In this document: positions 42,701 to 49,120 of the stretch, one piece after another
Position numbering within the stretch: the stretch's first letter is position 1
Layout of the letters: every line of letters begins with the position of its first letter
NCBI GenBank assembly: GCA_026874595.1
Contig: CM049316.1
Span: forward strand, 63,719,176-63,783,175
Length of the DNA: 64,000 bases
Origin: Sipunculus nudus
Taxonomy: Eukaryota; Annelida; Sipuncula; Golfingiida; Sipunculidae
Reading direction: 5' to 3'
The notes under the pieces: generated by a model
The model's database searches: none
The model's input: the letters and a program-made list of their open reading frames with translations, nothing else
What the model was told of the DNA's origin: nothing
Translations under genes and position numbers: made by a program

Positions 42701-45700
42701 ATTGCAATATTATTCAACTAGAACATTTTTATTTGCATTGTCATCAGTAAGGGGGCAGTAAAGTGTCCAGTTCCCCCTTAATATCTGTTAATGACGTCAA
42801 CTCCACGTCTGCGTTACATCTGCGAAGGTGATCGCATACGAATCAGAGACGTAGCACTAAGTCGGGTTTATATATTACGTTACGTTTGCGTTACGCTTGC
42901 GAAACGATGAAAACGACGCAGCGTTATGTGAAGATAACATTAGACTGCGTTTTCTTGAATGGTAACACAAACGTAAGAACATGTTATTGACGTAACGCAG
43001 ACTGATTCGCAGAAATAAAAGTGAGGTAATCCAACACGCTAATAAAATGCGGGCTTATAGTTATATCGTGTGCACGTAACGCTACGTCAACGTTACGTCT
43101 GCGCAGGTTCTTTGTGCATGTAGCTTTGTACGTACACCAAGCTTAAAATGCTTAACGATACCTGTGCAGGAATATTAAAATTTCGATAACCTAACGATTT
43201 CTTTTTTTTCTGGTCTTGCAGGCTATCTTACTATCTTTACGGTCCCAGATGGATCACGTGACATTGACATACACAAATTATCCCCTCACAGACTCCATAT
43301 TATGACGTCACACGGCAGGTACACCTTCCCATACAAAGGAGGTAAATCGATGAATATTACAATAGCAGGGACCAACTTTATTTACAAAGGACACCCGATA
43401 GTGGCGTCCAGGACCAAGGAGAAACTAACAGCTCAGGGCCCCATACACACAGATATATCAGTGCAGGTTTGTATGATATCAGGTACACACATGCACACAC
43501 ACACACACTCAAATGTAAAAACAGGACCAAAGGGAAACTAGCAACTCATGGCCCCAATCACACAGATATATCCGTGTAGGATTGTATGATATCAGGTACA
43601 CACATGCACACACACACTCATGTAAAAATAGGACAAAAGAGAAACTAGCAACTCAGGGCCCCATACACACAGATATATCCATGCAGGCTTGTATGATATC
43701 AGGTACACACATGCACACACACACACAAATGTAAAAACAGGACAAAAGAGAAACAAGCAGCTCAGGGCCCCATACACACAGATATATCCGTGCAGGTTTG
43801 TATGATATCAGGTACACACATGCACACACACACTCACATGTAAAAACAGGACTAAAGAGAAACTAGCAACTCAGGGCCCCATACACACAGATATATCCGT
43901 GCAGGTTTGTATAATATCAGGTACATACACACACACACACACGCGTAAAAACAGATCCAAAGAGAAATTACCAGTCCAGGTCACATGCATATAGATATAT
44001 CAGTGCACGTTTGTATGATACGCGGTTCACACACGCACACACCGATGTTTATACCCTTTCGAATGGCAATTAACCGCCAATTCTTTACGATGACATATTT
44101 AGAGACTTTAAATGTTTATGTTAACTGATAAGCGAATAAAATAAATAATTATCAACCTTGACATATATTATGTTACCTCTTGATCTTTAGCAGTATAACT
44201 TTAGCAATGCGAAATCATTACATAGTTTTCACTGACGTCACGAAATATCCCCTTGGCGGCCATTTTGTGGATCAAGGTGGTACTTGTGTATAAACAAGTA
44301 TACGCGAAAGCAGGCGGTATAAGAATACAAAAATATTCTACGAAAACGTGTGAATACGATAATTTCATAATGTGAAATCAAAAGAAATTGAACAGATTTT
44401 CATGATGGTGTTATATCTGTCACACTCGGTGCAATAAATGATATGCCATTCTTGCAGAATCAATGTGTTTAAATTTTAAAAAAAGTTGCAATATAAAATC
44501 GGAATATTCCAATTCTAAACTATTTCAGTTTTTACAGATGACTTGTAAATCTGTTGTAGCTTCTTTGCACTGGATCATCAGGTTTTACTCAGGTTCGTTT
44601 TTCTTATACGACCCCTCTCAGGATAAACGACGGCTGGGTCAGCCAGCACCGGTACAATTGGGTGGTGCAGGACTCCCCGTGTTCACAAACCTGTGCCACA
44701 GGTGAGGGACCGATTAAACAGAGCACAATACATGCTTATCGCGCACAGTTGTCGATAAAATCTATTATTTTGTTCCAATGAGAAAATAATGTGACAGTTT
44801 GATTAGACTGGGCATATGCGCATTTATTTCACTATTACCTTTATGTTATTGTCAGTATATTTTAATCATAGAACAAATGATGTACAGAGATTGCGAACCA
44901 GGGGTGTGTTGCAATAAGGTGACTTTAGTCATGTAATTCGCATATATTTTTTTCGTTTACGAACATTCATTTGTAGTTAGGAACATTTGAGTTGGACTGA
45001 AGTATTCAATGAATATTTTCTTCTGGACCATTCCTGGGATTATATGTTTTAGGTTTTAAGGACATTAAACTGCGCTGTATGCGAGATGACAGTACGGAGG
45101 TAATGGAGACATACTGTAAACCAGAGGGCCGACCTGTCAGCGGGACCCAGCTGTGTAATACTCAGCCATGTCCTCCAAAGTATGTAACAGTTTATATTTA
45201 CGCATATAACAACAGAGCTGCTACTAACATATATAAAAAAATAGTATTTCAGTGTTCATAATAATGTCACAGAATCGGAGTCTTCTGCAGTATTCATACA
45301 ATCTTCATTCGATCAACCCCTCTGGCTACGCTTTCAGATACCTTGATTCATCGAGCCACTCTGGTGTCCATTTCATGAATAATGAACAAGCCTGCAAGTG
45401 TTAGCGTGAAAAAAAAAAACACTGCCAGTCAAATGGAACTAACTAAATGTAAACCATACTCTTCATACACCGTCAGAAAAAGAACACATGCACCAAAATT
45501 GGACATGTGTATATGGCTTTATGTCATTGGTCCGGAGAATTCTCGAAGCGCTTCAGGAAGTGTTAAACACTCTGTCTTAAAATAGCATCAGGCGTTCTCC
45601 GGTAGCCGCGTAGAACATTTAAACGTTACTTGAATCAAAAGAGTCCTTTGATTAGTTTACTTTTTATTTATTTTATTTTTTGCATAGTCATTAGTTTACT

Positions 45701-48700
45701 TGCCTTTGTTCATTATTTATTCGACTTCATAATATGAAAATGATTCACACTGGTAATTCCCTCTTATTTGCATACTATAGTATTTCACGCTTAAGTCCAA
45801 AGATAGCTATAACTGAATGACCACCGCTTTATGTTAAGTGAAATCCAGGTTGTGCTGCATTTTCATAAATGATAAACGTTTCTTATACTTCAATAAAGAT
45901 GGTCGCTGGGGCCACCTGGTGAGTGCAGCGTGACATGCGGTGGCGGGGTCAAAGTTCGCCCGGTTAAATGCGTTCAGAGAGTATCACATGATTTTGAGCA
46001 AGAAGTACCGGATGACCTGTGTCGCCATCTACGACGGCCGAGAAGGAAGCGTCAGCTATGCAATAAGCAGCACTGCCCCGCCACCTGGTGGAGCGGACAA
46101 TGGACACAGGTGGTTAATCTCATCTTCTTGTCAATGCTTGATTGTAACTAATGACTCCGTTTCTTGTCTTCATTTAAACGAAGATTTCCATATCGTTGTC
46201 ACCTTTATTTCGTTCTTTTTTTTCAATGACACCTTGTATATCATTTGACACCTTGTATATCATTTGCTTTAACTGTATCACTTGTCAAGTCTTAGTGTAT
46301 AGGGTAAAATACCATGACTGCAGACAGTAGCTTGACTACTCATTAATAAAGCTATGCATCTCTTACAATCACTTATATGAGGAATATTTATTAGTATTCA
46401 ACATCTAAAGAAATAATAATTAATAAATATGTTCTTCTCGATTGACACCCAGCCTCTTTATATACCAAACGCTTCAGTCATGGATAATTTTCTTTTCATC
46501 ATAATGAATATTTTACGTCCAAATTGCAACTGCCATCTTCAGTAATAACCGCAAATGCCAGTGGACCGAACTATTATAATTATTATATATTATTATATAT
46601 TATTCTGTTGGTCTGTCCCCATTTCAGTGCAATGTGACTTGTGGTTACGGCATACAGCGCCGTCTGGTGTTGTGTATACGAAAAGGAAACGGGAATAAAT
46701 GGAAGGTACCTGCCGGAGAGTGTAAGGGACATCCGCCACTAGCGACCAAGACCTGCAACCGGAAGTCATGTGCACCGCCAGGGGAGTGGGCTATCACACG
46801 GTGGTCAAAGGTATTCACTGCTGATATATAAATAATCCGCAAAGATGTGCATTTAATTTGCATTATAGACTTCCTGGTGAAATATATAAACTATTAGAAA
46901 ATAAAACGCCTGTAACACTTGTCGAAAATCATACGTATTACACAAATTTCACAAGTACTAGTTATAACCCCCGAGAGCTCGCCTGGGTGGAATCGAAACG
47001 GTTTACTTAAACCGATATGAACGTGCTTGTATGATATTATGCACGTATATGCGTGAAATATTACTTCAAAACATATGTGTCAGTATCAGCATACATGCTT
47101 TAACTAGCAAAAGTGTTCAGGTGACATTACCCCTTGGATCTAGAAGGCCTTTCCTAAAAAAAGACATCTAAAATACGCTACACTGACGTCATTTTGCATG
47201 GAATTTCTTGGTTCTCGCACACCCTATGCATGAAAATCGTTCCCCCGGCGCCCATCTACGCACCTACGTGTATGCTCACACTTTGGTTTTATCCTGAAAA
47301 AAATCCCCTCTACTGCCCTTACTGCATAAGAGCGAAACATGACATCGTTTTTTTTTAAAGACGACGGTCAAAGTAAACAAGTTAAATTGTACCTTTTTTT
47401 AATGTAATGTATTGCAGTGTTCCCGAACGTGCGGGGAAGGTTTCAGAACACGACAGCTTGTCTGCAGCCAAAGAAACAGCACCGGTACCCTACAGGTGGT
47501 CGCTAACGAAATATGTGACAAACTGGCCTTTCCTAACGTCACTCTCAGGGAAAAATGCAAATTAAAGTCATGCGACCGGATGCCAGGCGTCTGGAGAGCG
47601 GGGCGTTGGTCAGACGTAAGGAACACCCACACACTGGCAGGGGTCGCTCCGTTAGATACCGCCAACTCTATCAAAGCCTGGAATTTTACATAATCTTAAA
47701 TAGGACAGATTCAACCATCTTTGCTTGCTAAGACGTCAAAATGCCGTGTAATAAAATGTATCAAATAAGTTTAAAATTAAACCCAAATATAAGATTGTTT
47801 CCGGAGTCAATTCCATGTGTTTATTAGCTAAAAAATATTAAGATGTTTGGATAAATCTTTAATTACACGTGGAATTCAAGCTATACACCATGAGCTAAAA
47901 ACAAAGAGGTAATCATATGCATAAAAGTCTCCTGTGAGGGTGATAGAGTGGGAAATACACTAGTTGGGTGCCCTTTTTCCATTCTGATTGTCAGTATGAG
48001 CGGATGATGAGGGCAAATGAACATTCGTTTCCGTTTATTATCAGAATAAAATCATTGTATCATGTGGCAATAGAAATTATATAGGAAGCTCTCTTTCAAA
48101 TAGTTCTACGTTGTTCTACGTCGTCGGAAGATTTTAAAGCTTTGTGTACCAGGTGGTGTTTGTACGAAACTAAATTCAAATGCACTATTACTGGTGAGGC
48201 CAATAATGTATATTAAACGACAAATGCATGGGGACCCACCGGTAAAGATTTTTAAAAATAAACCCATCCATGCAGTCCATGTGATATGTGATGTGATAAT
48301 GGTACTTTTTTTACCGCCATGTATTAAATTCATATGTTCGGAAACTAACTTGAATTTCCAGTGCTCAGTGACATGCGGTACCGGCAAGCAGACGAGGGTG
48401 GTGGTATGTTGGAGGTACGTGTTCCCTAGTGTAAGTCCAAAGTGCGATCTGAGCACAAAACCGGAAGCAGAAATGTCATGTACCAGAGGAGACTGCCCGG
48501 AAGAAACAGGTACACCAATGAACAGGCCAACGTTTACGTATCCTTCGCAAAATAAGGGTCTGTGCTGATCATTTGAGACTAAATTACGGGAACAGCCTTA
48601 AATACCATTGTTACAATTGTCAGGTCATTCTTGTTACCATGGTAAATACAGATCCAAACTGTTAACCTTCTCTTAATGTTACGATCACCAACTTGCATTT

Positions 48701-49120
48701 TAAGGGTTATCCGTAAAGTTTGTTACATCCTCTCTCTCTCGCTCTCTCTCTCTCATCCTTGTCTTTATACTAAGTATACGATTACTCTATAAAGCGATAC
48801 TTTTCTATTGTAACTTATAACCAAGGGAACTTCCTGTTAACATAAATTGGTAGGGGAAGAGTGAGCAATGCCAATCAAGACATCTAAATTGGCTGAATTC
48901 ATTTTAAGGGTTTGTGCAAAGATATAAATAATTCTATTGCATTATTATACTGAGAATTGTGTTTTCATAACTTATTTTTATACATTTATTTTCTGTCACA
49001 GGAGCTGAGGTCTGCATAGAGAAAGCAAAGGCGTTGTGTTCTTTAGTAATCAGGTATCAATTTTGCAACAGGAAGTACTTCCGGAACCTGTGCTGCAAAT
49101 CCTGCAAAGATTTGACATAA
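12141..49120 (+). CDS. ADAMTS16/18: ADAMTS16/18-like secreted metalloprotease gene, 24 coding exons joined
   Basis: The joined exons are listed one by one below; every phase agrees and the total is 3,498 nt including the stop (1,165 aa). Seen: a hydrophobic N-terminus, propeptide with FLAPGF, furin-type RKRR (residues 242-245), metalloprotease with HEIGHNLGMMHD (392-403) and Met-turn SIMSP (Met417), disintegrin-like region (about 455-540), central TSR (about 545-600), Cys-rich region (600-720), spacer (720-812), five further TSRs (817-1126) and a six-cysteine PLAC domain (1129-1162). Known: six TSRs plus PLAC is the architecture of vertebrate ADAMTS16 and ADAMTS18, about 1,220 aa long, which act on extracellular matrix. 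The catalytic and Cys-rich wording also resembles that pair by eye. Inferred: a zinc endopeptidase, furin-activated, secreted into the matrix; substrate unknown. ADAMTS6/10/17/19 are less likely because they have one C-terminal TSR fewer. Nothing interrupts the frame, so the gene looks intact. Confidence 0.93.
12550..12770 (+). mobile_element. tRNA-derived SINE, family B copy 1
   Basis: tcgagtggtaaagcactcgg (A-box-like) and ggttggatcccc (B-box-like), then the shared body gagagtaggttgtagttgcc, gtggttttc and ccggtttcctccacc. The same body occurs at 41625 and 53990. It ends in attccaaatccatgtaaaat. Confidence 0.75.
12975..13035 (+). mobile_element. tRNA-like fragment
   Basis: A clear B box, ggttcgagtccc, sits 30 bp after a weak A box. 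No acceptor stem pairs, so it is a SINE or pseudo-tRNA remnant rather than a tRNA gene. Confidence 0.4.
13130..13320. mobile_element. Tc1/mariner-like MITE
   Basis: Ends cagtgaaccctc and, inverted, cagttaaacatctc, flanked on both sides by TA, the usual target-site duplication of this group. 191 bp, no coding capacity. Confidence 0.65.
14533..14874. mobile_element. MITE with about 40-bp terminal inverted repeats
   Basis: The left end ttaaggccaaaaaaaatta...ggtatggttctcaggcac and the inverted right end ttaggccaaaataaaaaaaa...ggtgtggttctcaggcac match closely; gcgggcg motifs sit just inside each end. No coding capacity in its 342 bp. Confidence 0.85.
15051..15297. mobile_element. Tc1/mariner- or pogo-like MITE
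   Basis: TA flanks on both sides; ends cagtaaacc and, inverted, cagtaccgtg. 247 bp. Confidence 0.5.
15300..17873. other. Rest of ADAMTS intron 1, nothing recognised
   Basis: AT-rich, without repeat families or exon-like segments I can support. Confidence 0.45.
17874..17940 (+). CDS. ADAMTS16/18: ADAMTS exon 2: N-terminal linker before the propeptide
   Basis: Acceptor tgtttcag and donor gtaagt bound 67 nt that enter in phase 0 and leave in phase 1, exactly what exon 3 requires. The translation ([12 protein letters not shown]...) is histidine- and proline-rich and not diagnostic. It could also supply the start codon, since it begins with ATG, but it lacks a hydrophobic segment of its own. Confidence 0.6.
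18216..18680. repeat. Dispersed repeat family D, copy in intron 2
   Basis: Shares ordered segments with 20720-21250: gtccgtc...cataactttcca, gaaatttcatggatatttgatgaggtcagagg, tgatgacttaccaaaaatgtt, gtttctcacctgaatt. The two copies flank exon 3. Confidence 0.6.
20319..20650 (+). CDS. ADAMTS16/18: ADAMTS exon 3: propeptide
   Basis: Acceptor ttttgcag, donor gtaggt, phase 1 to 0. Residues 41-151 start with the propeptide opening YEAVVPVQI, contain FLAPGF (100-105) and [13 protein letters not shown] (129-141), and run into CDGV. These are hallmark stretches of the M12B propeptide. Two extra basic clusters, RKRR (64-67) and RRKR (109-112), sit inside it and could be convertase sites. Confidence 0.93.
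21021..21033 (+). promoter_or_regulatory. Perfect DR1 nuclear-receptor-type motif
   Basis: AGGTCA-G-AGGTCA, the direct repeat with one spacer bound by RXR heterodimers and HNF4-type receptors in animals. It lies in repeat family D; function is inference. Confidence 0.35.
21168..21180 (+). promoter_or_regulatory. Second perfect DR1 motif
   Basis: The same 13-mer as at 21021, 147 bp away. A one-mismatch version is at 18361-18373 in the related repeat. Confidence 0.35.
22711..22850 (+). mobile_element. tRNA-derived SINE, family A copy 1
   Basis: Starts tgttacgggaccgaactgtc, contains tagcgaagcagttgggacgc (A-box-like) and gggttcgaatcccggatcgg (perfect B box), and ends ttgtctccgtaaca. The outer 8 bp tgttacgg and ccgtaaca are inverted repeats. 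Confidence 0.8.
22970..23125 (+). mobile_element. tRNA-derived SINE, family A copy 2
   Basis: Same organisation as 22711-22850, beginning tgttacggggtgacataaag; the body is nearly identical up to ttgtctccgtgaca. The two copies are 120 bp apart in the same orientation. Confidence 0.82.
23126..26180. other. Intron 3 interior, mostly unrecognised
   Basis: No family repeats found. A promoter-like pair (ATTGG at 24819 and CTATATAAGG at 24826-24835) lies here without an associated exon I can support. Confidence 0.4.
26185..26560 (+). mobile_element. tRNA-derived SINE, family C
   Basis: tggcccgggggtagagcgc (A-box-like) and gtgagttcgattctctgcc (B box) are followed by a long unrelated body and an A-rich tail near 26545. 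A single copy in the window. Confidence 0.65.
26600..28338. other. Intron 3 interior, nothing firm
   Basis: Contains a 97-codon plus-strand open frame at 27945-28238 ([12 protein letters not shown]...) with scattered cysteines. It has no family resemblance and no splice context. Confidence 0.4.
28340..28735. mobile_element. GTATGCG-rich MITE, copy 1
   Basis: Ends rich in gcatacgcatacg and inverted gcgtatgc. The interior (acgttctgatgcctcac...acatacgcatgg...gttctctacgcc) matches the interior of 29216-29717. Confidence 0.6.
29048..29198 (+). CDS. ADAMTS16/18: ADAMTS exon 4: end of propeptide core
   Basis: Acceptor attacag, donor gtaaac, phase 0 to 1. It encodes [17 protein letters not shown], the typical continuation of the propeptide CDG motif, followed by [10 protein letters not shown] and a cysteine that may act as a cysteine switch. 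The 8.4-kb upstream intron is the largest of the gene. MITE copies of one family flank the exon on both sides. Confidence 0.94.
29216..29717. mobile_element. GTATGCG-rich MITE, copy 2
   Basis: Left end ggcattccatatatgc and inverted right end agcattccatatgc, followed on both sides by tgcgtatgcag-type subterminal repeats. It begins about 18 bp after the donor of ADAMTS exon 4. Confidence 0.7.
29750..31591. other. Rest of ADAMTS intron 4
   Basis: AT-rich; no exon or repeat family identified. Confidence 0.45.
31592..31827 (+). CDS. ADAMTS16/18: ADAMTS exon 5: furin site and start of protease domain
   Basis: Acceptor aaatag, donor gtacgt, phase 1 to 0. A very basic stretch RRRRHKR (211-217) is followed 24 residues later by RKRR (242-245), then [19 protein letters not shown], the classical first strand and helix of the ADAMTS catalytic domain. 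The mature enzyme probably begins around residue 246. Confidence 0.95.
32137..32220 (+). CDS. ADAMTS16/18: ADAMTS exon 6: metalloprotease domain
   Basis: 28 codons, phase 0 on both sides, acceptor attccag and donor gtaatc. It encodes [20 protein letters not shown] and then LILLEADE, the conserved second part of the reprolysin fold. Confidence 0.93.
32797..32875. repeat. (TA)n(GA)n compound microsatellite
   Basis: A TA tract followed directly by a GA tract in intron 6. Confidence 0.95.
33040..33134. repeat. (TA)n(GA)n compound microsatellite, second
   Basis: Same compound order and orientation as 32797-32875, about 165 bp further on in the same intron. Confidence 0.95.
33232..33391 (+). CDS. 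ADAMTS16/18: ADAMTS exon 7: metalloprotease domain
   Basis: Acceptor ttttcag, donor gtattt, phase 0 to 1. It encodes [24 protein letters not shown] and KPCDTLG, close by eye to the ADAMTS16/18 wording at this position. The upstream intron carries two (TA)n(GA)n compound microsatellites. Confidence 0.95.
33487..33773 (+). repeat. Dispersed repeat family R, copy 2
   Basis: Shares ttatcgctcagttgcgg and atgatcactcggcgattaca with the copy at 39011; lies in intron 7. Confidence 0.65.
33857..33962 (+). CDS. ADAMTS16/18: ADAMTS exon 8: zinc-binding helix
   Basis: Acceptor taacag, donor gtaaaa, phase 1 to 2. It encodes [20 protein letters not shown] and ends inside the zinc motif: H392, E393 and H396 are here. 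The next residue, N397, is split by the intron. His-Glu supply two zinc ligands and the catalytic base in this family. Confidence 0.96.
33963..35217. other. ADAMTS intron 8, nothing recognised
   Basis: Mixed-composition sequence without exon or repeat signals. Confidence 0.45.
35218..35355 (+). CDS. ADAMTS16/18: ADAMTS exon 9: third zinc ligand and Met-turn
   Basis: Acceptor atttcag, donor gtaacc, phase 2 to 2. It completes the zinc motif with LGMMHD (third ligand H402) and gives the Met-turn SIMSPTLAG, followed by [13 protein letters not shown], which closes the catalytic domain. Confidence 0.95.
35815..35890. repeat. (TA)n microsatellite
   Basis: Long TA tract in intron 9. Confidence 0.97.
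36172..36328 (+). CDS. ADAMTS16/18: ADAMTS exon 10: disintegrin-like domain, first part
   Basis: Acceptor ttaacag, donor gtacgt, phase 2 to 0. It encodes [20 protein letters not shown] and [20 protein letters not shown], the usual entry into the ADAMTS disintegrin-like region. Confidence 0.95.
36709..36800. repeat. (GA)n microsatellite
   Basis: Mostly pure GA with a few A and T interruptions, in intron 10. Confidence 0.97.
36998..37093 (+). CDS. ADAMTS16/18: ADAMTS exon 11: disintegrin-like domain, middle
   Basis: 32 codons in phase 0, acceptor tttacag and donor gtaagt. It encodes [11 protein letters not shown] and [18 protein letters not shown], strongly conserved across ADAMTS enzymes. 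Confidence 0.96.
37094..37870. other. ADAMTS intron 11, nothing recognised
   Basis: Open frames on both strands (37100-37465 minus, 37442-37708 plus) have no recognisable family and no splice support. Confidence 0.4.
37871..38019 (+). CDS. ADAMTS16/18: ADAMTS exon 12: disintegrin end and central TSR start
   Basis: Acceptor tccacag, donor gtgagt, phase 0 to 2. [11 protein letters not shown] closes the disintegrin-like region; [20 protein letters not shown] opens the central thrombospondin type 1 repeat with an intact CxxTCG O-fucosylation motif. The exon's 3' end is duplicated in the intron just after it. Confidence 0.95.
38044..38115 (+). repeat. Tandem duplicate of exon 12 3' end and donor
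   Basis: ccatgtgcacacgcacctac...gtgtgcaacacaccaagatgagtacctg repeats the end of exon 12 (from 37956) at a period of about 88 bp. The copied donor is atgagt instead of gtgagt, the second TSR cysteine codon reads tac, and a gap breaks the frame, so the copy should be dead. Confidence 0.88.
38385..38495. mobile_element. Possible pogo/Tc1-like MITE end
   Basis: The inverted right end would read cagtggaacccggctgacag next to TA. No matching left end is evident. Confidence 0.3.
38533..38596 (+). CDS. ADAMTS16/18: ADAMTS exon 13: central TSR end
   Basis: 64 nt, phase 2 to 0, acceptor attgcag and donor gtatgt. It encodes [20 protein letters not shown], the second half of the first thrombospondin repeat. 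Confidence 0.93.
38865..38973 (+). CDS. ADAMTS16/18: ADAMTS exon 14: start of Cys-rich region
   Basis: Acceptor attccag, donor gtaagg, phase 0 to 1. It encodes [20 protein letters not shown] and then YRWEPYRG, the conserved opening of the ADAMTS Cys-rich region. Confidence 0.94.
39011..39350 (+). repeat. Dispersed repeat family R, copy 3
   Basis: gcctcctccgtaggctcatg start, then ttatcgctcagttgcgggcg and atgatcgcttggagtttaca at the end, as in copies 1, 2 and 4. Confidence 0.7.
39543..39833 (+). mobile_element. LINE reverse-transcriptase protein, C-terminal fragment
   Basis: An open frame of 96 codons plus stop, inside ADAMTS intron 14 and on the same strand, reads [40 protein letters not shown] and YPSAVGELN. 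This RTA(E)-xxIIG ... HPAHxL ... RYRS pattern is the usual tail of non-LTR retrotransposon ORF2 proteins. An in-frame TAG at about 39518 shows 5' truncation. A TCTTATC-rich stretch at 39980-40020 may be its 3' tail. Confidence 0.75.
40185..40312 (+). CDS. ADAMTS16/18: ADAMTS exon 15: Cys-rich region
   Basis: Acceptor tttcag, donor gtcagt, phase 1 to 0. It encodes [20 protein letters not shown] and [19 protein letters not shown]. The F(S/A)F pattern around FSFAFG recalls ADAMTS16/18. Confidence 0.94.
40478..40612 (+). repeat. Dispersed repeat family R, copy 4 (short)
   Basis: Acgcctcctctgtag start and tttatcgctcagtgacaggc ... gtatttgcaaaca end; the interior is deleted relative to copy 3. Confidence 0.55.
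40680..42087. other. Rest of ADAMTS intron 15
   Basis: Apart from the SINE at 41625, no recognised feature. Confidence 0.45.
41625..41830 (+). mobile_element. tRNA-derived SINE, family B copy 2
   Basis: gagagtgggttgcagtggcc, gtccgtggttttacggtttc and the tail ttgtacaatccatttaaaat match 12550-12770. The tRNA-like head is more decayed. Confidence 0.65.
42088..42214 (+). CDS. ADAMTS16/18: ADAMTS exon 16: Cys-rich region end, GC donor
   Basis: Acceptor ttttag. It encodes [20 protein letters not shown] and GDNSTC, the conserved GCD...DxCGVCxGDNSxC signature. The exon ends CAAACAG and the intron begins gcatgt, a GC donor; no in-frame GT donor nearby keeps phase 1 with exon 17. Confidence 0.92.
42770..43115. 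repeat. CGTTACG-rich decayed element
   Basis: Many variants of acgttacg, tgcgttacg and acgtaacgc, with two direct starts (aagtcgggtttatatattac and aatgcgggcttatagttata). It is probably a remnant of one or two MITEs in intron 16. Confidence 0.45.
43222..43466 (+). CDS. ADAMTS16/18: ADAMTS exon 17: spacer domain
   Basis: Acceptor cttgcag, donor gtttgt, phase 1 to 0. It encodes [17 protein letters not shown], a region with GRYTFPYKG and [20 protein letters not shown]. This is the beta-rich spacer that binds matrix or substrate in ADAMTS enzymes. Its last 56 nt plus the donor recur five times downstream. Confidence 0.93.
43411..44045 (+). repeat. Minisatellite built from exon 17 3' end and its donor
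   Basis: Units start at 43411 (the exon itself), 43524, 43631, 43740, 43849 and 43954, so the period is 104-113 bp. Each has the last about 56 nt of exon 17, the donor region and a (CA)n stretch. Copies at 43740 and 43849 keep an open frame and an intact caggtttgt donor; the first copy has a TAG at its donor and the last a cacgtttgt. Confidence 0.95.
44046..44592. other. Rest of ADAMTS intron 17
   Basis: Searched for a micro-exon that would supply the missing spacer residues; none found with a consensus acceptor and donor. Confidence 0.4.
44593..44701 (+). CDS. ADAMTS16/18: ADAMTS exon 18: spacer end and TSR2 start
   Basis: Acceptor ttactcag chosen because it alone keeps phase 0 with exon 17 and an open frame; donor gtgagg, phase 1. 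It encodes VRFSYTTPL (last spacer strand), then [19 protein letters not shown] of the second TSR. The spacer is about nine residues shorter than usual here, so a micro-exon may be missing upstream. Confidence 0.85.
45053..45179 (+). CDS. ADAMTS16/18: ADAMTS exon 19: TSR2
   Basis: Acceptor gttttag, donor gtatgt, phase 1 to 2. It encodes [20 protein letters not shown] and [11 protein letters not shown], giving the last four cysteines of the second thrombospondin repeat. Confidence 0.93.
45180..45898. other. ADAMTS intron 19, nothing recognised
   Basis: AT-rich; no repeat family or exon signal. Confidence 0.45.
45899..46109 (+). CDS. ADAMTS16/18: ADAMTS exon 20: TSR3 and TSR4 start
   Basis: Acceptor aataaag is pyrimidine-poor just before the AG, but phase 2 matches and the frame reads [17 protein letters not shown]... 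to CNKQHCP, then WWSGQWTQ, which opens TSR4. Donor gtggtt, phase 0. Confidence 0.9.
46628..46810 (+). CDS. ADAMTS16/18: ADAMTS exon 21: TSR4 and TSR5 start
   Basis: Acceptor atttcag, donor gtattc, phase 0 on both sides. It encodes [16 protein letters not shown] through CNRKSCA, then WAITRWSK. The exon starts exactly at the first cysteine of the TSR, as do exons 22 and 23. Confidence 0.95.
46811..48361. other. ADAMTS introns 21-22 apart from exon 22
   Basis: AT-rich, without family repeats or extra exons seen. Confidence 0.45.
47418..47615 (+). CDS. ADAMTS16/18: ADAMTS exon 22: TSR5 and TSR6 start
   Basis: Acceptor attgcag, donor gtaagg, phase 0 on both sides. It encodes [16 protein letters not shown], two possible N-glycosylation sites (NST, NVT), CKLKSCD and then VWRAGRWSD. 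Confidence 0.95.
48362..48509 (+). CDS. ADAMTS16/18: ADAMTS exon 23: TSR6
   Basis: Acceptor tttccag, donor gtacac, phase 0 to 1. It encodes [30 protein letters not shown] and GDCPEET, the last thrombospondin repeat. Confidence 0.94.
49002..49120 (+). CDS. ADAMTS16/18: ADAMTS exon 24: PLAC domain and stop
   Basis: Acceptor gtcacag, phase 1 in. It encodes [18 protein letters not shown] and [10 protein letters not shown], then TAA. Six cysteines in the C-x7-C-x8-C...CC-x2-C pattern define the PLAC (protease and lacunin) domain that ends many ADAMTS proteins. Confidence 0.95.

Noticed and set aside
44539-44582. Exon between 44539 and 44582 after tttttacag
   Set aside because: Phase would fit, but the following intron would be about 44 bp long, and the translation does not resemble a spacer.
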